A stretch of 64,000 nt of DNA from Pseudomonas cichorii (GTDB taxonomy: Bacteria > Pseudomonadota > Gammaproteobacteria > Pseudomonadales > Pseudomonadaceae): NCBI RefSeq assembly GCF_003700275.1, contig NZ_RBRE01000057.1, positions 62,001 through 126,000 of the forward strand. The letters run 5' to 3'. The position numbers were made by a program, and so were the translations under genes. Position 1 is the stretch's first letter, and each line of letters begins with the position of its first letter. Shown here in pieces: positions 34,749 to 45,047 of the stretch. The notes under the pieces were generated by a model. It was not told the origin of the DNA, did not search any database, and worked only from the letters and a program-made list of their open reading frames with translations.

Positions 34749-36224
34749 ATGTGGCGTGAAATCAAGATTCTGCTAATCGATGACGATAGCCAGCGCCGCC
34801 GGGATCTGGCGGTTATCCTGAATTTTCTGGGCGAAGAAAATTTATCCTGCTCGAGTCAGGACTGGCAGCAGGTTGTCGGCTCGCTGACGTCCACTCGCGA
34901 AGTCCTTTGTGTACTCGTGGGTAGCGTCAATGCCCCTGGAAGCCTTCAGGGACTCCTTAAGACAGTCGCTGCATGGGATGAGTTCCTTCCGGTTCTGTTG
35001 ATGGGCGAAAATTCTGCCGTCGACCTGCCTGAAGATCTGCGTCGGCGCGTACTTTCCACGCTCGAAATGCCACCCAGCTACAGCAAGTTGCTGGATGCCC
35101 TGCACCGTGCCCAGGTCTATCGTGAAATGTACGATCAGGCCCGCGAGCGTGGTCGTCATCGCGAGCCCAACCTGTTCCGCAGTCTGGTAGGCACCAGCCG
35201 TGCCATTCAGCATGTGCGGCAGATGATGCAGCAGGTTGCCGATACCGATGCAAGTGTACTGATCCTGGGTGAGTCGGGGACGGGCAAGGAGGTGGTAGCG
35301 CGTAACCTGCACTATCACTCCAAGCGTCGCGATGCGCCTTTTGTTCCGGTCAACTGCGGCGCAATCCCGGCCGAGTTGCTGGAAAGCGAATTGTTTGGTC
35401 ATGAGAAGGGCGCATTCACCGGGGCGATCACCAGTCGCGCCGGGCGCTTCGAGCTGGCCAATGGCGGCACGTTGTTCCTCGATGAAATCGGTGACATGCC
35501 GTTGCCGATGCAGGTCAAGCTGTTGCGCGTCCTGCAGGAGCGTACCTTCGAGCGGGTCGGCAGCAACAAGACTCAAAGTATCGATGTGCGGATCATTGCC
35601 GCAACGCACAAGAATCTCGAGAACATGATCGAGATCGGCAGTTTCCGTGAAGACCTCTATTACCGTCTGAACGTTTTCCCGATCGAGATGGCGCCCCTGC
35701 GGGAGCGGGTCGAAGATATTCCGTTGCTGATGAACGAGCTGATCTCGCGCATGGAGCACGAGAAACGAGGTTCGATTCGTTTCAACTCGGCGGCCATCAT
35801 GTCGCTGTGCCGGCACGCCTGGCCGGGTAACGTCCGTGAGCTGGCCAATCTGGTTGAGCGCATGGCGATCATGCATCCCTATGGCGTGATCGGTGTGGCT
35901 GAGCTGCCGAAAAAATTCCGCTACGTCGATGATGAAGACGAGCAGATGGTCGACAGCCTGCGCAGCGATCTGGAAGAGCGCGTGGCCATCAATGGTCATA
36001 CGCCGAACTTTGCGTCCGGTGCCGTGCTTCCTCCCGAAGGTCTGGATCTCAAGGACTACCTCGGTGGTCTGGAGCAAGGTCTGATTCAGCAGGCACTGGA
36101 CGATGCAAACGGGATTGTGGCGCGTGCTGCCGAGCGTCTCAGGATTCGTCGTACAACGCTGGTAGAAAAGATGCGCAAGTACGGCATGAGTCGTCGAGAA
36201 GGTGATGATCAGGCGGATGATTGA
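34749..36224 (+). CDS. fleQ: FleQ, flagellar master regulator and c-di-GMP-responsive AAA+ activator
   Basis: A 491-residue sigma-54 activator. The N-terminal receiver-like domain is degenerate: after LLIDDD the phospho-acceptor Asp position reads CVLVGSV, so phosphorylation is unlikely. The AAA+ domain has Walker A GESGTGKE (174-181) and GAFTGA (221-226). The C terminus has a Fis-type helix-turn-helix ([22 protein letters not shown]). Residues used by P. aeruginosa FleQ to bind c-di-GMP are present (LFRS with R144; R185-N186). It drives the sigma-54 flagellar promoters in this window and its activity is restrained by FleN. Confidence 0.97.
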   Translation: MWREIKILLIDDDSQRRRDLAVILNFLGEENLSCSSQDWQQVVGSLTSTREVLCVLVGSVNAPGSLQGLLKTVAAWDEFLPVLLMGENSAVDLPEDLRRRVLSTLEMPPSYSKLLDALHRAQVYREMYDQARERGRHREPNLFRSLVGTSRAIQHVRQMMQQVADTDASVLILGESGTGKEVVARNLHYHSKRRDAPFVPVNCGAIPAELLESELFGHEKGAFTGAITSRAGRFELANGGTLFLDEIGDMPLPMQVKLLRVLQERTFERVGSNKTQSIDVRIIAATHKNLENMIEIGSFREDLYYRLNVFPIEMAPLRERVEDIPLLMNELISRMEHEKRGSIRFNSAAIMSLCRHAWPGNVRELANLVERMAIMHPYGVIGVAELPKKFRYVDDEDEQMVDSLRSDLEERVAINGHTPNFASGAVLPPEGLDLKDYLGGLEQGLIQQALDDANGIVARAAERLRIRRTTLVEKMRKYGMSRREGDDQADD

Positions 36225-36250
36225 CGCCTGTTCTGTGTGCGAAAAATCAA

Positions 36251-36278
36251 ACCTCTGAATTTTCAGGGGTTTTTTTTC
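36251..36278 (+). terminator. Rho-independent terminator after fleQ
   Basis: ACCTCTGA (36251-36258), short loop, TCAGGGGT (36263-36270), then seven or eight T. The T tract abuts the fleSR sigma-54 promoter directly. Confidence 0.85.
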
Positions 36279-36294
36279 GGCACGGGGATTGCTA
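36277..36294 (+). promoter_or_regulatory. Sigma-54 promoter of fleSR
   Basis: TCGGCACGGGGATTGCTA with GG-N10-GC; -12 C at 36292, +1 near 36304, about 43 nt before fleS. It begins where the fleQ terminator T run ends, a compact hand-over from fleQ to the FleQ-dependent fleSR operon. Confidence 0.85.
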
Positions 36295-36346
36295 AGTCAC
36301 TCTCAACATACCGTTTAATGACGGTTCGCCACGCGAGAGATGATTT

Positions 36347-37561
36347 ATGTCCAAGGCTGTCCACATGTCTTCCGACTTGCCCTGCAACGCTCAGCCCTCC
36401 CTGGAACTGGAAAGTCGCCAGGGGCTCGAGCAGGCTTTCTCGTTGTTTAACCAGATGTCCGTACAGCTGACGGATTCCTACGGCCTGCTGGAAAGTCGCG
36501 TCGCCGAGTTGAAAGGCGAGCTGGAGCAGGCTGGTGTCGAGCGCATGCAGGAGCTGGCGGAGAAAGAGCGTCTGGCCAATCGTCTGCAGAACCTGCTGGA
36601 TTTGTTGCCTGGTGGCGTTATCGTCATTGATGGCATGGGCGTTGTGCGTGAAGCCAACCCGGCGGCCATCGAGTTGTTGGGGCAGCCGCTGCTGGGCATG
36701 CTCTGGCGCCATGTCATCAGCCGTTGCTTCGCCCCGCGTGAAGATGACGGACATGAAGTTTCCCTGCGCGACGGTCGTCGCCTGTCGATTGCCACCCGCT
36801 CGCTGGATGCCGAGCCAGGGCAACTGGTATTGCTCAATGACCTGACTGAAACCCGTCATCTTCAGGAGCAACTGGCTCGCCATGAGCGTTTGTCTTCTCT
36901 GGGGCGAATGGTCGCTTCTCTGGCGCATCAGATCCGCACGCCGCTGTCGGCAGCCATGATCTACGCCAGTCATTTGACCGAGCAGGAGTTGCCGGTGGAA
37001 ACCCAGCAGCGTTTTGCTGCGCGGCTCAAGGAGCGCCTGCATGAGCTCGAGCATCAGGTGCGTGACATGTTGGTCTTTGCCCGGGGTGAATTGCCGTTGA
37101 CCGACCGCCTGACGCCGGGCGCGCTGTTCCAGGCCCTGCAGTCTGCGGCGCAGACCCATGTGCAGGATGTGGCGGTGCGCTGGCAGTGTGATTCAATTGC
37201 CGGGGAATTGCTGTGTAATCGCGACACCCTCGTGGGGGCGCTGCTCAATCTGGTGGAAAACGCCGTGCAGGCCAGTGTCGGTAGGACGCGTCTGAAAATA
37301 CACGCCTACAGCCGTGGCAATACCCTGCGGCTGTGCTTCAGTGATAATGGCGGCGGCATGGACAAGGCGGCGCTGTCGCGTATTGGCGAGCCGTTCTTCA
37401 CCACCAAGACTACCGGCACGGGCCTCGGTCTTGCAGTGGTCACGGCGGTGACGCGGGCCCATCAGGGCAGCGTGCAATACCGTTCCACTGTCAATCGCGG
37501 AACCTGCGCAATCGTCAGTTTGCCGTTGATTGCGGTTCCCACTTCAGTGAGTAGCAACTGA
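36347..37561 (+). CDS. fleS: FleS, sensor histidine kinase
   Basis: A 404-residue cytoplasmic kinase without transmembrane segments. An N-terminal coiled coil (about 20-85) leads to a PAS domain (about 85-165), then HisKA with phospho-acceptor His194 (LAHQIRTPLS) and HATPase_c (NLVENAVQA, SDNGGGMD, TTGTGLGLAVV). It phosphorylates FleR to switch on later basal body and hook genes. The signal is unknown. Its TGA overlaps the fleR ATG by one base. Confidence 0.96.
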   Translation: MSKAVHMSSDLPCNAQPSLELESRQGLEQAFSLFNQMSVQLTDSYGLLESRVAELKGELEQAGVERMQELAEKERLANRLQNLLDLLPGGVIVIDGMGVVREANPAAIELLGQPLLGMLWRHVISRCFAPREDDGHEVSLRDGRRLSIATRSLDAEPGQLVLLNDLTETRHLQEQLARHERLSSLGRMVASLAHQIRTPLSAAMIYASHLTEQELPVETQQRFAARLKERLHELEHQVRDMLVFARGELPLTDRLTPGALFQALQSAAQTHVQDVAVRWQCDSIAGELLCNRDTLVGALLNLVENAVQASVGRTRLKIHAYSRGNTLRLCFSDNGGGMDKAALSRIGEPFFTTKTTGTGLGLAVVTAVTRAHQGSVQYRSTVNRGTCAIVSLPLIAVPTSVSSN

Positions 37562-38973
37562 TGTCGATCAAGGTGCTGTTGGTCGAAGATGACCGTGCGT
37601 TGCGCGAAGCGCTGGGCGAGACGCTTGAACTGGCCGGTTATGGTTATCGTGCCGTGGGTTCGGCGGAAGATGCCTTGCTCGCAGTGGATCAGGAGTCGTT
37701 CAGCCTGGTGATCAGTGATGTAAACATGCCTGGCATGGACGGTCATCAGTTGCTGGCGTTGTTGCGCAACCGTCATCCGCAATTACCGGTTCTGCTGATG
37801 ACCGCGCATGGTGCCGTCGAGCGCGCGGTCGATGCAATGCGCCAGGGCGCGGCGGATTATCTGGTCAAGCCTTTCGAGCCGCGAGCCCTTTTGGCGCTGG
37901 TCGCCAGGCATGCGCTGGGGCGACTTGGGCCTGCCGAGCAGGACGGGCCGATCGCCGTCGAGCCGGCCAGCATTCAGCTCTTGAATCTGGCGAGTCGGGT
38001 CGCAAAAAGCGATTCCACCGTGCTGATTTCCGGCGAGTCTGGGACCGGCAAAGAGGTGTTGGCGCGATTCATTCATCAAAACTCACCACGTGCCGATAAG
38101 CCTTTTATCGCGATCAACTGTGCGGCGATTCCGGACAACATGCTCGAAGCGACGCTGTTCGGCCATGAGAAAGGTTCGTTTACCGGCGCCATTGCGGCGC
38201 AGGCAGGCAAGTTCGAGCAGGCTGATGGCGGTACGATCCTGCTCGATGAAATCTCCGAAATGCCCATGGGCTTGCAGGCCAAGCTGTTGCGCGTGCTTCA
38301 GGAGCGGGAGGTTGAGCGGGTGGGTGCTCGCAAGCCGATCAGTCTGGATATTCGGGTGCTGGCGACCACCAACCGTGATCTGGCGGGTGAAGTGGCGGCC
38401 GGGCGGTTTCGTGAGGATCTGTTTTATCGGTTATCGGTATTTCCGCTGGCGTGGCAAGCGTTGCGTCAAAGGACTGCCGATATTCTGCCGTTGGCTGAGC
38501 GTCTGTTAGCCAAGCACGTCAATAAAATGAAGCATGCCCCGGTGCGATTGTCTGCCCAGGCGCAGGCGTGTCTGGTGGGGTATTCGTGGCCGGGTAATGT
38601 GCGCGAGCTGGATAATGCCGTACAGCGCGCCTTGATATTGCAGCAGGGCGGCGTGATCGAGGCAGATGATTTCTGTCTGGCGGGACCTGTCACGGGTGTG
38701 GCGCAGGCGGTAGCTGCAGCGTCCATGGTATCGCCAGCTGTCGTGCCGGTGGAAAATTCCCCGGCAGGAGTGAGTTCCGAATCGGCCGGTGCGTTGGGAG
38801 ATGATCTCAGGCGTCGTGAGTTTCAGGTGATTATCGACACGCTGCGCACTGAGCGCGGGCGTCGAAAAGAGGCGGCCGAACGATTGGGGATCAGCCCGCG
38901 GACGCTGCGCTACAAGCTGGCGCAGATGCGGGATGCGGGCATGGATGTCGAGGGTTACCTGTTCGCGACCTGA
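37561..38973 (+). CDS. fleR: FleR, sigma-54-dependent response regulator
   Basis: A 470-residue NtrC-type activator. The receiver domain has acidic residues at 10-11, phospho-acceptor D53 (ISDVNMPGMDG) and Lys103. The AAA+ domain has Walker A GESGTGKE (158-165) and a GSFTGA loop (205-210), with Ser in place of the usual Ala. A C-terminal Fis-type helix-turn-helix (RKEAAERLGISPRTLRYKLAQMR) ends the protein. It acts after FleQ in the Pseudomonas hierarchy on rod, hook and ring operons. Confidence 0.97.
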   Translation: MSIKVLLVEDDRALREALGETLELAGYGYRAVGSAEDALLAVDQESFSLVISDVNMPGMDGHQLLALLRNRHPQLPVLLMTAHGAVERAVDAMRQGAADYLVKPFEPRALLALVARHALGRLGPAEQDGPIAVEPASIQLLNLASRVAKSDSTVLISGESGTGKEVLARFIHQNSPRADKPFIAINCAAIPDNMLEATLFGHEKGSFTGAIAAQAGKFEQADGGTILLDEISEMPMGLQAKLLRVLQEREVERVGARKPISLDIRVLATTNRDLAGEVAAGRFREDLFYRLSVFPLAWQALRQRTADILPLAERLLAKHVNKMKHAPVRLSAQAQACLVGYSWPGNVRELDNAVQRALILQQGGVIEADDFCLAGPVTGVAQAVAAASMVSPAVVPVENSPAGVSSESAGALGDDLRRREFQVIIDTLRTERGRRKEAAERLGISPRTLRYKLAQMRDAGMDVEGYLFAT

Positions 38974-39111
38974 GCCTGTGATCTATTCGTTCGCCTTTGT
39001 CGTATGAATGTTGTAATTCAATGGCATATTGATGTCATGAATACCAGGATAGATGGTTCCCGAAGTGCTGGGGTGGTGGGTAGGGCAGAGTGAAACGGTC
39101 TCCGTTATCTA

Positions 39112-39130
39112 TTTGGCACTCTTGTTGCTA
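39112..39130 (+). promoter_or_regulatory. Sigma-54 promoter of fliEFGHIJ
   Basis: TTTGGCACTCTTGTTGCTA with GG-N10-GC; -12 C at 39128, +1 near 39140, about 50 nt before the fliE ATG. Confidence 0.9.
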
Positions 39131-39191
39131 TGTCTTAACTATCCGCTGAATCAGTGTCAAAAAATTGCGGGCCTTACGAGAGAAAATGTCC

Positions 39192-39521
39192 ATGAGCCAA
39201 GGTGTTGAATTTAATCGCTTGATGTTGGATATGCGGGCCATGCAGATGGATGCCATGGCGGCATCCAAACCAGTGACCGCCACGCCGGAAGTCGGCACCA
39301 GCAGCTTTGCCGATATGCTTGGCCAGGCCGTCAACAAGGTTTCGGAAACCCAACAGGCTGCCGGTCAGTTGGCCAATGCATTTGAAATCGGCAAGAGCGG
39401 TGTCGACCTGACTGACGTGATGATTTCGTCGCAGAAAGCCAGCGTCTCGTTTCAGGCTCTGACCCAGGTTCGCAACAAACTGGTTCAAGCCTATCAAGAC
39501 ATCATGCAGATGCCGGTTTAA
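39192..39521 (+). CDS. fliE: FliE, MS ring-rod junction protein
   Basis: A 109-residue protein ([22 protein letters not shown]). The C-terminal FliE helix contains [26 protein letters not shown] and [24 protein letters not shown] segments. It joins the FliF ring to the rod and helps open the export gate. ATG 39192 is chosen because GAGAG lies 9 nt before; an ATG two codons upstream is also possible. Confidence 0.95.
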   Translation: MSQGVEFNRLMLDMRAMQMDAMAASKPVTATPEVGTSSFADMLGQAVNKVSETQQAAGQLANAFEIGKSGVDLTDVMISSQKASVSFQALTQVRNKLVQAYQDIMQMPV

Positions 39522-39536
39522 AGGACGTACTGAGTC

Positions 39537-41333
39537 ATGGCCGAAGCAACAGCCGAAACCGTTCCGGCAAGAGCGGGCGCTCCAGACAAGAAACCATTGT
39601 TTGGTCTGTCTTTTCTGGAAAATCTTTCTGAAATGACCATGCTGCGTCAGATCGGCCTCATGGTCGGTCTGGCTGCCAGTGTGGCCATTGGCTTTGCCGT
39701 GGTGCTCTGGTCCCAGCAACCCGATTACCGGCCGCTTTACGGCAGCCTGGCGGGCATGGACAGCAAGCAGATCATGGAGACGCTGACTGCGGCGAATATC
39801 GCCTATACCGTCGAGCCCAACTCCGGTGCCTTGCTGGTCAAGGCCGATGATGTTCAGCGTGCGCGTATCCAGCTTGCTCAGGCTGGCGTCGTGCAGAACG
39901 ACTCCAATATCGGCTTCGAGATTCTCGACAAGGATCAGGGCCTGGGTACCAGCCAGTTCATGGAAGCCACACGTTATCGTCGTGGTCTGGAAGGCGAACT
40001 GGCCCGTACTATCTCGTCCCTGAACAACGTCAAGGCTGCGCGCGTGCACCTGGCGATTCCGAAGAGTTCGGTGTTTGTGCGTGATGACCGCAAGCCAAGC
40101 GCCTCGGTACTGGTCGAGCTGTATGCCGGCCGTACCCTGGAGCCAAGCCAGGTCGTGGCCATCGTGAACCTGGTCGCGACCAGCGTTCCCGAGTTGAGCA
40201 AGTCGCAGATCACCGTTGTCGACCAGAAGGGCCATTTGCTGTCCGATCAGGCGGAAAACTCCGAACTGACCATGGCCGGCAAACAGTTCGATTACAGCCG
40301 CCGCATGGAAGGCATGTTGACCCAGCGCGTGCAGAACATTCTGCAACCTATCCTGGGTAGCGACCGCTACAAGGCCGAAGTGTCTGCAGTGGTTGATTTC
40401 AGCGCGGTCGAGTCGACAGCCGAAAGCTTCAACCCGGATCAGCCTGCCTTGCGCAGCGAACAGTCGGTCAATGAACAACGCTCCAGCAGCTCCGGCCCGC
40501 AAGGTGTACCGGGTGCCTTGAGCAACCAGCCGCCAGGTCCGGCGACCGCGCCTCAGACCGCTGGTGGCGGTGCTGCCGGTGCCGCAGCGGCCATCGCTCC
40601 CGGTCAGCCGCTGCTCGATGCCAACGGCCAGCAGATCATGGATCCGGCCACCGGCCAGCCAGCTTTGGCGCCGTACCCGGCCGACAAGCGTGTGCAGTCG
40701 ACCAAGAACTTCGAGCTGGATCGCTCCATCAGTCACACCAAGCAGCAGCAGGGCCGTCTGACCCGTCTGTCGGTGGCTGTGGTTGTCGATGACATGGTCA
40801 AGACCAATCCGGCCAACGGCGAAGTGACCCGTGCGCCATGGAGTGCGACCGATCTGGCCCGCTTTACCCGTCTGGTCCAGGATGCGGTCGGCTTCGATGC
40901 CAGCCGTGGTGACAGCGTCAGCGTCATTAACGTGCCGTTCTCCACCGAGCGCGGCGAAGCGATTCCGGAAATACCGTTCTACTCGCAGCCATGGTTCTGG
41001 GACATCCTCAAGCAGGCCGTGGGTGTGATCTTCATCCTGATTCTGGTGTTCGGTGTTCTGCGTCCTGTGCTGAACAACATCACCAGCGGCAAGGGCAAGG
41101 AGCTGGGCGGATTTGGCGATTCGGAGCTGGGTGGCTTCGGTGGCATGGGCGGCGGTGGCATGGATGGTGAACTGTCCAATGACCGCGTCAGCCTGGGTGG
41201 TCCGCAAAGTATCCTGTTGCCTAGCCCGACCGAGGGTTATGACGCACAGTTGAATGCAATCAAGAGTTTGGTGGCCGAAGACCCGGGTCGTGTGGCCCAG
41301 GTTGTGAAAGAGTGGATTAACACTGATGAATGA
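39537..41333 (+). CDS. fliF: FliF, MS-ring protein
   Basis: A 598-residue inner-membrane ring protein. The first transmembrane helix (about 38-62) precedes the ring-building motifs (QQPDYRPLYGSLAGMDSKQI, GLGTSQFMEATRYRRGLEGELARTI). A Pro/Ala/Gly-rich periplasmic loop follows (about 325-385), then the second helix (about 490-512) and a cytoplasmic C-terminal tail that binds FliG. It overlaps fliG by 8 nt (ATGAATGA). Confidence 0.97.
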   Translation: MAEATAETVPARAGAPDKKPLFGLSFLENLSEMTMLRQIGLMVGLAASVAIGFAVVLWSQQPDYRPLYGSLAGMDSKQIMETLTAANIAYTVEPNSGALLVKADDVQRARIQLAQAGVVQNDSNIGFEILDKDQGLGTSQFMEATRYRRGLEGELARTISSLNNVKAARVHLAIPKSSVFVRDDRKPSASVLVELYAGRTLEPSQVVAIVNLVATSVPELSKSQITVVDQKGHLLSDQAENSELTMAGKQFDYSRRMEGMLTQRVQNILQPILGSDRYKAEVSAVVDFSAVESTAESFNPDQPALRSEQSVNEQRSSSSGPQGVPGALSNQPPGPATAPQTAGGGAAGAAAAIAPGQPLLDANGQQIMDPATGQPALAPYPADKRVQSTKNFELDRSISHTKQQQGRLTRLSVAVVVDDMVKTNPANGEVTRAPWSATDLARFTRLVQDAVGFDASRGDSVSVINVPFSTERGEAIPEIPFYSQPWFWDILKQAVGVIFILILVFGVLRPVLNNITSGKGKELGGFGDSELGGFGGMGGGGMDGELSNDRVSLGGPQSILLPSPTEGYDAQLNAIKSLVAEDPGRVAQVVKEWINTDE

Positions 41334-42342
41334 TCGAGCCGTCGTAGCCAAACTGAGCAGAGTGGAGAAGGCAGCCGTACTGCTGCTTTCTCTGGGTGAA
41401 ACCGATGCGGCCCAGGTGCTTCGGCACATGGGACCCAAGGAAGTCCAGAAAGTGGGCGTGGCCATGGCTCAGATGCGCAATGTGCATCGCGAGCAGGTCG
41501 AGGAAGTCATGAGCGAGTTCGTCGATATCGTCGGCGACCAGACCAGCCTTGGCGTCGGTTCCGATGGCTATATCCGCAAGATGCTCACCCAGGCTCTGGG
41601 CGAAGACAAGGCCAACGGCCTCATCGACCGCATTCTGCTGGGTGGCAATACCAGCGGCCTGGACAGCCTGAAGTGGATGGAGCCGCGCGCGGTCGCCGAC
41701 GTTATCCGCTTCGAGCACCCGCAGATCCAGGCCATTGTAGTGGCCTATCTGGATGCCGACCAGGCGGGCGAAGTGCTTGGCCATTTCGACCATAAGGTGC
41801 GTCTGGACATCATCCTGCGCGTTTCATCGCTCAATACCGTACAACCGGCAGCTCTCAAGGAGCTGAACCAGATTCTCGAGAAGCAGTTCTCCGGCAACGC
41901 CAACACTTCGCGTACTACCCTGGGTGGTATCAAGCGTGCTGCCGACATCATGAACTTCCTCGACAGCTCCATCGAAGGCGCGCTCATGGATTCGATCCGC
42001 GAGGTCGACGAAGACCTGTCGGTGCAGATCGAAGATCTCATGTTCGTCTTCAACAACCTGTCCGACGTGGACGACCGTGGTATCCAGGCGCTGTTGCGCG
42101 AAGTGTCTTCGGACGTACTGGTACTGGCGCTCAAGGGTTCGGACGAGGCGATCAAGGAAAAGATCTTCAAGAACATGTCCAAGCGCGCTGCCGAACTGTT
42201 GCGCGACGACCTGGAAGCCAAGGGTCCGGTGCGTGTCAGCGACGTGGAAACCGCACAGAAAGAAATCCTCACCATTGCGCGTCGTATGGCCGAGGCCGGC
42301 GAGATCGTACTCGGTGGCAAAGGTGGCGAGGAAATGATCTAA
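41326..42342 (+). CDS. fliG: FliG, rotor switch protein
   Basis: A 338-residue C-ring protein with N, middle and C domains. The middle domain carries EHPQ (FEHPQIQAIVVAYL). The C domain has the charged stator-facing helix DLSVQIEDLMFVFNNLSDVDDRGIQALLREV, needed for torque. It connects FliF to FliM. Confidence 0.97.
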   Translation: MNDRAVVAKLSRVEKAAVLLLSLGETDAAQVLRHMGPKEVQKVGVAMAQMRNVHREQVEEVMSEFVDIVGDQTSLGVGSDGYIRKMLTQALGEDKANGLIDRILLGGNTSGLDSLKWMEPRAVADVIRFEHPQIQAIVVAYLDADQAGEVLGHFDHKVRLDIILRVSSLNTVQPAALKELNQILEKQFSGNANTSRTTLGGIKRAADIMNFLDSSIEGALMDSIREVDEDLSVQIEDLMFVFNNLSDVDDRGIQALLREVSSDVLVLALKGSDEAIKEKIFKNMSKRAAELLRDDLEAKGPVRVSDVETAQKEILTIARRMAEAGEIVLGGKGGEEMI

Positions 42343-42357
42343 GGATTGCTCTGACTC

Positions 42358-43173
42358 ATGGCTAGCTCCAGTAAAGAATCGGTTAGCGATCTTATTCGCG
42401 CCAAGGATGTCCGTGGTTTCGACATGTGGTCATTGCCCAGCTTTGATCCGCACAAGGAGCCAGAACCGGAACCTGAACCGGAGCCCGTGGCGGAAGAACC
42501 TGCCGAAATGGAAGAAGTTCCATTGGACGAGGTTCAGCCACTGACCCTGGAAGAGCTGGAAAGCATTCGTCAGGAAGCCTGGAACGAAGGCTTTGCCACG
42601 GGCGAAAGAGAAGGTTTCCACAGCACCCAACTCAAGGTTCGCCAGGAAGCGGAAGTGGCTCTGGCGGCCAGGCTTGCCAGTCTCGAACAATTGATGGGCA
42701 ACCTGCTGGAGCCGGTGGCCGAGCAGGATTCGCAGATCGAAAAGGCGCTGATCCATCTGGTCGAGCACATTGCCCGGCAGGTCATCCAGCGCGAGCTGCA
42801 GACGGATTCGCAGCAGATCGCCCACGTCCTGCGCGACTCCCTCAAGTTGCTGCCGATGGGCGCGCAGAACCTGCGAATCTTCATCAATCCGCAAGACTTC
42901 GAGCTGGTCAAGGCGTTGCGTGAGCGGCATGACGAAACCTGGAAGATTCTCGAAGACGACAGTTTGCTGCCGGGCGGCTGCCGGATCGAAACCGAACATA
43001 GCCGCATCGATGCCAGCGTCGAGACGCGCATTTCCCTGGCCATAGCAAAAATGTACGACCAGTTGCATGAGCAGGTCGCTCATCCCGGTGCTGCCGACCT
43101 GAATATCGAGCTGAGTGACGACGCAGCCGCAATGGCAGGCGCGCCTGATCCAGAGAAAAACGATGCGCCTTGA
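42358..43173 (+). CDS. fliH: FliH, export ATPase regulator
   Basis: A 271-residue peripheral stator of the export ATPase. A Glu/Pro repeat ([11 protein letters not shown], about 26-36) lies in the N-terminal part, followed by a coiled coil (about 65-115) and the FliH C-terminal domain ([42 protein letters not shown]). It binds FliI and docks it to the gate and FliN. The end overlaps fliI by 11 nt. Confidence 0.95.
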   Translation: MASSSKESVSDLIRAKDVRGFDMWSLPSFDPHKEPEPEPEPEPVAEEPAEMEEVPLDEVQPLTLEELESIRQEAWNEGFATGEREGFHSTQLKVRQEAEVALAARLASLEQLMGNLLEPVAEQDSQIEKALIHLVEHIARQVIQRELQTDSQQIAHVLRDSLKLLPMGAQNLRIFINPQDFELVKALRERHDETWKILEDDSLLPGGCRIETEHSRIDASVETRISLAIAKMYDQLHEQVAHPGAADLNIELSDDAAAMAGAPDPEKNDAP

Positions 43174-44521
43174 TCGCACAAGCTTCGGCAAGCGCCTGGG
43201 GTCATATGCCGACTCCATTACCTTGCCTGTCCAGCCGGTGGTGGAAGGGCGCCTGTTGCGCATGGTCGGCCTGACCCTCGAAGCCGAGGGTCTGCGGGCT
43301 GCCATGGGCAGTCGTTGCGTGGTGATCAACGATGACAGTCATGATGCGGTGCAGGTCGATGCCGAGGTCATGGGGTTTTCGGGGAACAAGGTTTTCCTGA
43401 TGCCGGTGGGCAGCGTGGCGGGTATTGCGCCGGGTGCGCGGGTCGTGCCGCTGGCCGATACCGGGCGCCTGCCGATGGGCATGAGCATGCTGGGGCGGGT
43501 ACTCGATGGCGCCGGTCGTCCGCTGGATGGTCGTCCGCCGATCAAGGCCGAAGACTGGGTGCCGATGGATGGCCCGACCATCAACCCGCTCAAGCGCAAC
43601 CCGATCAGCCAGCCGCTGGATGTGGGTATTCGCTGCATCAACGGATTATTGACGGTAGGGCGCGGTCAGCGTCTGGGTCTGTTCGCCGGTACGGGTGTGG
43701 GCAAGAGTGTGCTGCTCGGCATGATGACGCGCTTCACCGAAGCCGACATCATTGTCGTGGGCCTGATCGGTGAGCGGGGCCGTGAGGTCAAGGAGTTCAT
43801 TGAGCACATCCTCGGTGAAGAAGGACTCAAACGCTCGGTCGTGGTCGCGTCACCTGCCGACGATGCACCACTCATGCGTCTGCGCGCTGCAATGTACTGC
43901 ACGCGGATTGCCGAATACTTCCGTGACCGTGGCAAGAATGTCCTGTTGCTGATGGATTCCCTGACCCGTTTTGCCCAGGCACAGCGGGAAATCGCCCTGG
44001 CCATCGGTGAGCCGCCCGCCACCAAAGGCTATCCGCCTTCGGTATTTGCCCGCTTGCCCAAACTGGTCGAGCGTGCCGGTAATGCCGAAGCGGGAGGTGG
44101 TTCGATCACTGCCTTCTATACGGTGTTGTCCGAGGGTGACGACCAGCAGGATCCGATTGCCGACTCCGCCCGGGGTGTGCTGGACGGCCATATCGTGTTG
44201 TCCCGGCGTCTGGCCGAAGAGGGTCATTACCCTGCCATCGATATTGAAGCCTCCATCAGTCGGGTCATGCCGGCAGTCGTCAGCCCTGAACACATGGCGC
44301 GTGCGCAACTGTTCAAGCAACTGTGGTCGCGTTATCAACAGAGTCGTGATCTGATCAGCGTCGGTGCCTACGTGGCGGGCGGTGATCGCGAAACCGATAC
44401 GGCCATTGCCCTGCAACCGGCTCTGGCGCGCTATCTGCGTCAAGGGTTGCGCGACAACGAAAGCATGCAGGCCAGTAGCGACGCCCTGGCTTCGGTGTTC
44501 GCCCCGGCTCCCGGCGGCTGA
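43163..44521 (+). CDS. fliI: FliI, flagellar export ATPase
   Basis: A 452-residue F1-beta-like ATPase. Walker A is [15 protein letters not shown] (P-loop near 175-182), Walker [26 protein letters not shown], and the catalytic Glu lies in [13 protein letters not shown]. It releases export substrates from chaperones at the gate. The start [13 protein letters not shown] at 43163 lies inside the end of fliH; an in-frame start 48 nt earlier is unlikely. Confidence 0.97.
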   Translation: MRLDRTSFGKRLGSYADSITLPVQPVVEGRLLRMVGLTLEAEGLRAAMGSRCVVINDDSHDAVQVDAEVMGFSGNKVFLMPVGSVAGIAPGARVVPLADTGRLPMGMSMLGRVLDGAGRPLDGRPPIKAEDWVPMDGPTINPLKRNPISQPLDVGIRCINGLLTVGRGQRLGLFAGTGVGKSVLLGMMTRFTEADIIVVGLIGERGREVKEFIEHILGEEGLKRSVVVASPADDAPLMRLRAAMYCTRIAEYFRDRGKNVLLLMDSLTRFAQAQREIALAIGEPPATKGYPPSVFARLPKLVERAGNAEAGGGSITAFYTVLSEGDDQQDPIADSARGVLDGHIVLSRRLAEEGHYPAIDIEASISRVMPAVVSPEHMARAQLFKQLWSRYQQSRDLISVGAYVAGGDRETDTAIALQPALARYLRQGLRDNESMQASSDALASVFAPAPGG

Positions 44522-44527
44522 TAGATC

Positions 44528-44977
44528 ATGGCTCAGAGTCGTGCGGCGCGCCTGGCGCCAGTGGTCGAAATGGCGGAGGCCGCCGAACGTACGGCAGCCC
44601 AGCGTCTGGGACACTTTCAGGGCCAGGTCAATCTGGCCTACAGCAAGCTTGAAGAGCTGGAACGCTTCCGCCTGAGTTATCAGGAGCAATGGATCAGCCA
44701 GGGCAGTCATGGTGTCTCGGGACAATGGCTGACCAACTACCAGCGCTTTCTCAATCAGTTGGAAACCGCGGTCGGCCAGCAGAACAAGAGTCTGGAATGG
44801 CACAAGCTGAACCTGGAAAAGGCCCGTGGTGCCTGGCAGGAGTGCTATGCGCGAGTCGAAGGCCTGCGCAAGCTGGTGCAGCGCTACATCGATGAAGCGC
44901 GCCAGCTCGAAGACAAGCGTGAACAGAAACTGCTCGACGAATTGTCCCAGCGCCTGCCCCGGCATGATCATTATTGA
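44528..44977 (+). CDS. fliJ: FliJ, export chaperone escort / ATPase stalk
   Basis: A 149-residue antiparallel coiled coil (FQGQVNLAYSKLEELERFRLSYQEQW, LNLEKARGAWQECYARVEGLRKLVQRYIDEA), the FliJ fold. It inserts into the FliI hexamer, resembling the F1 gamma subunit, and escorts unloaded chaperones. Last of the fliE-J operon. Confidence 0.94.
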   Translation: MAQSRAARLAPVVEMAEAAERTAAQRLGHFQGQVNLAYSKLEELERFRLSYQEQWISQGSHGVSGQWLTNYQRFLNQLETAVGQQNKSLEWHKLNLEKARGAWQECYARVEGLRKLVQRYIDEARQLEDKREQKLLDELSQRLPRHDHY

Positions 44978-45047
44978 TCCTGAGACTCGTGTCCCTGTTC
45001 TCTGGTCTACGCTTGCGAATATGTGATGACGTACTTCAGGAATTCTT

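Noticed and set aside
39174..41465. Minus-strand open frame of 763 codons opposite fliF
   Set aside because: It lies antisense to a complete, well-recognised fliF, has a composition typical of GC-rich shadow frames, and resembles no family I know.
44998..45020. Sigma-54-like sequence CTGGTCTACGCTTGC before hsbA
   Set aside because: Only nine nt lie between GG and GC; sigma-54 promoters need ten.
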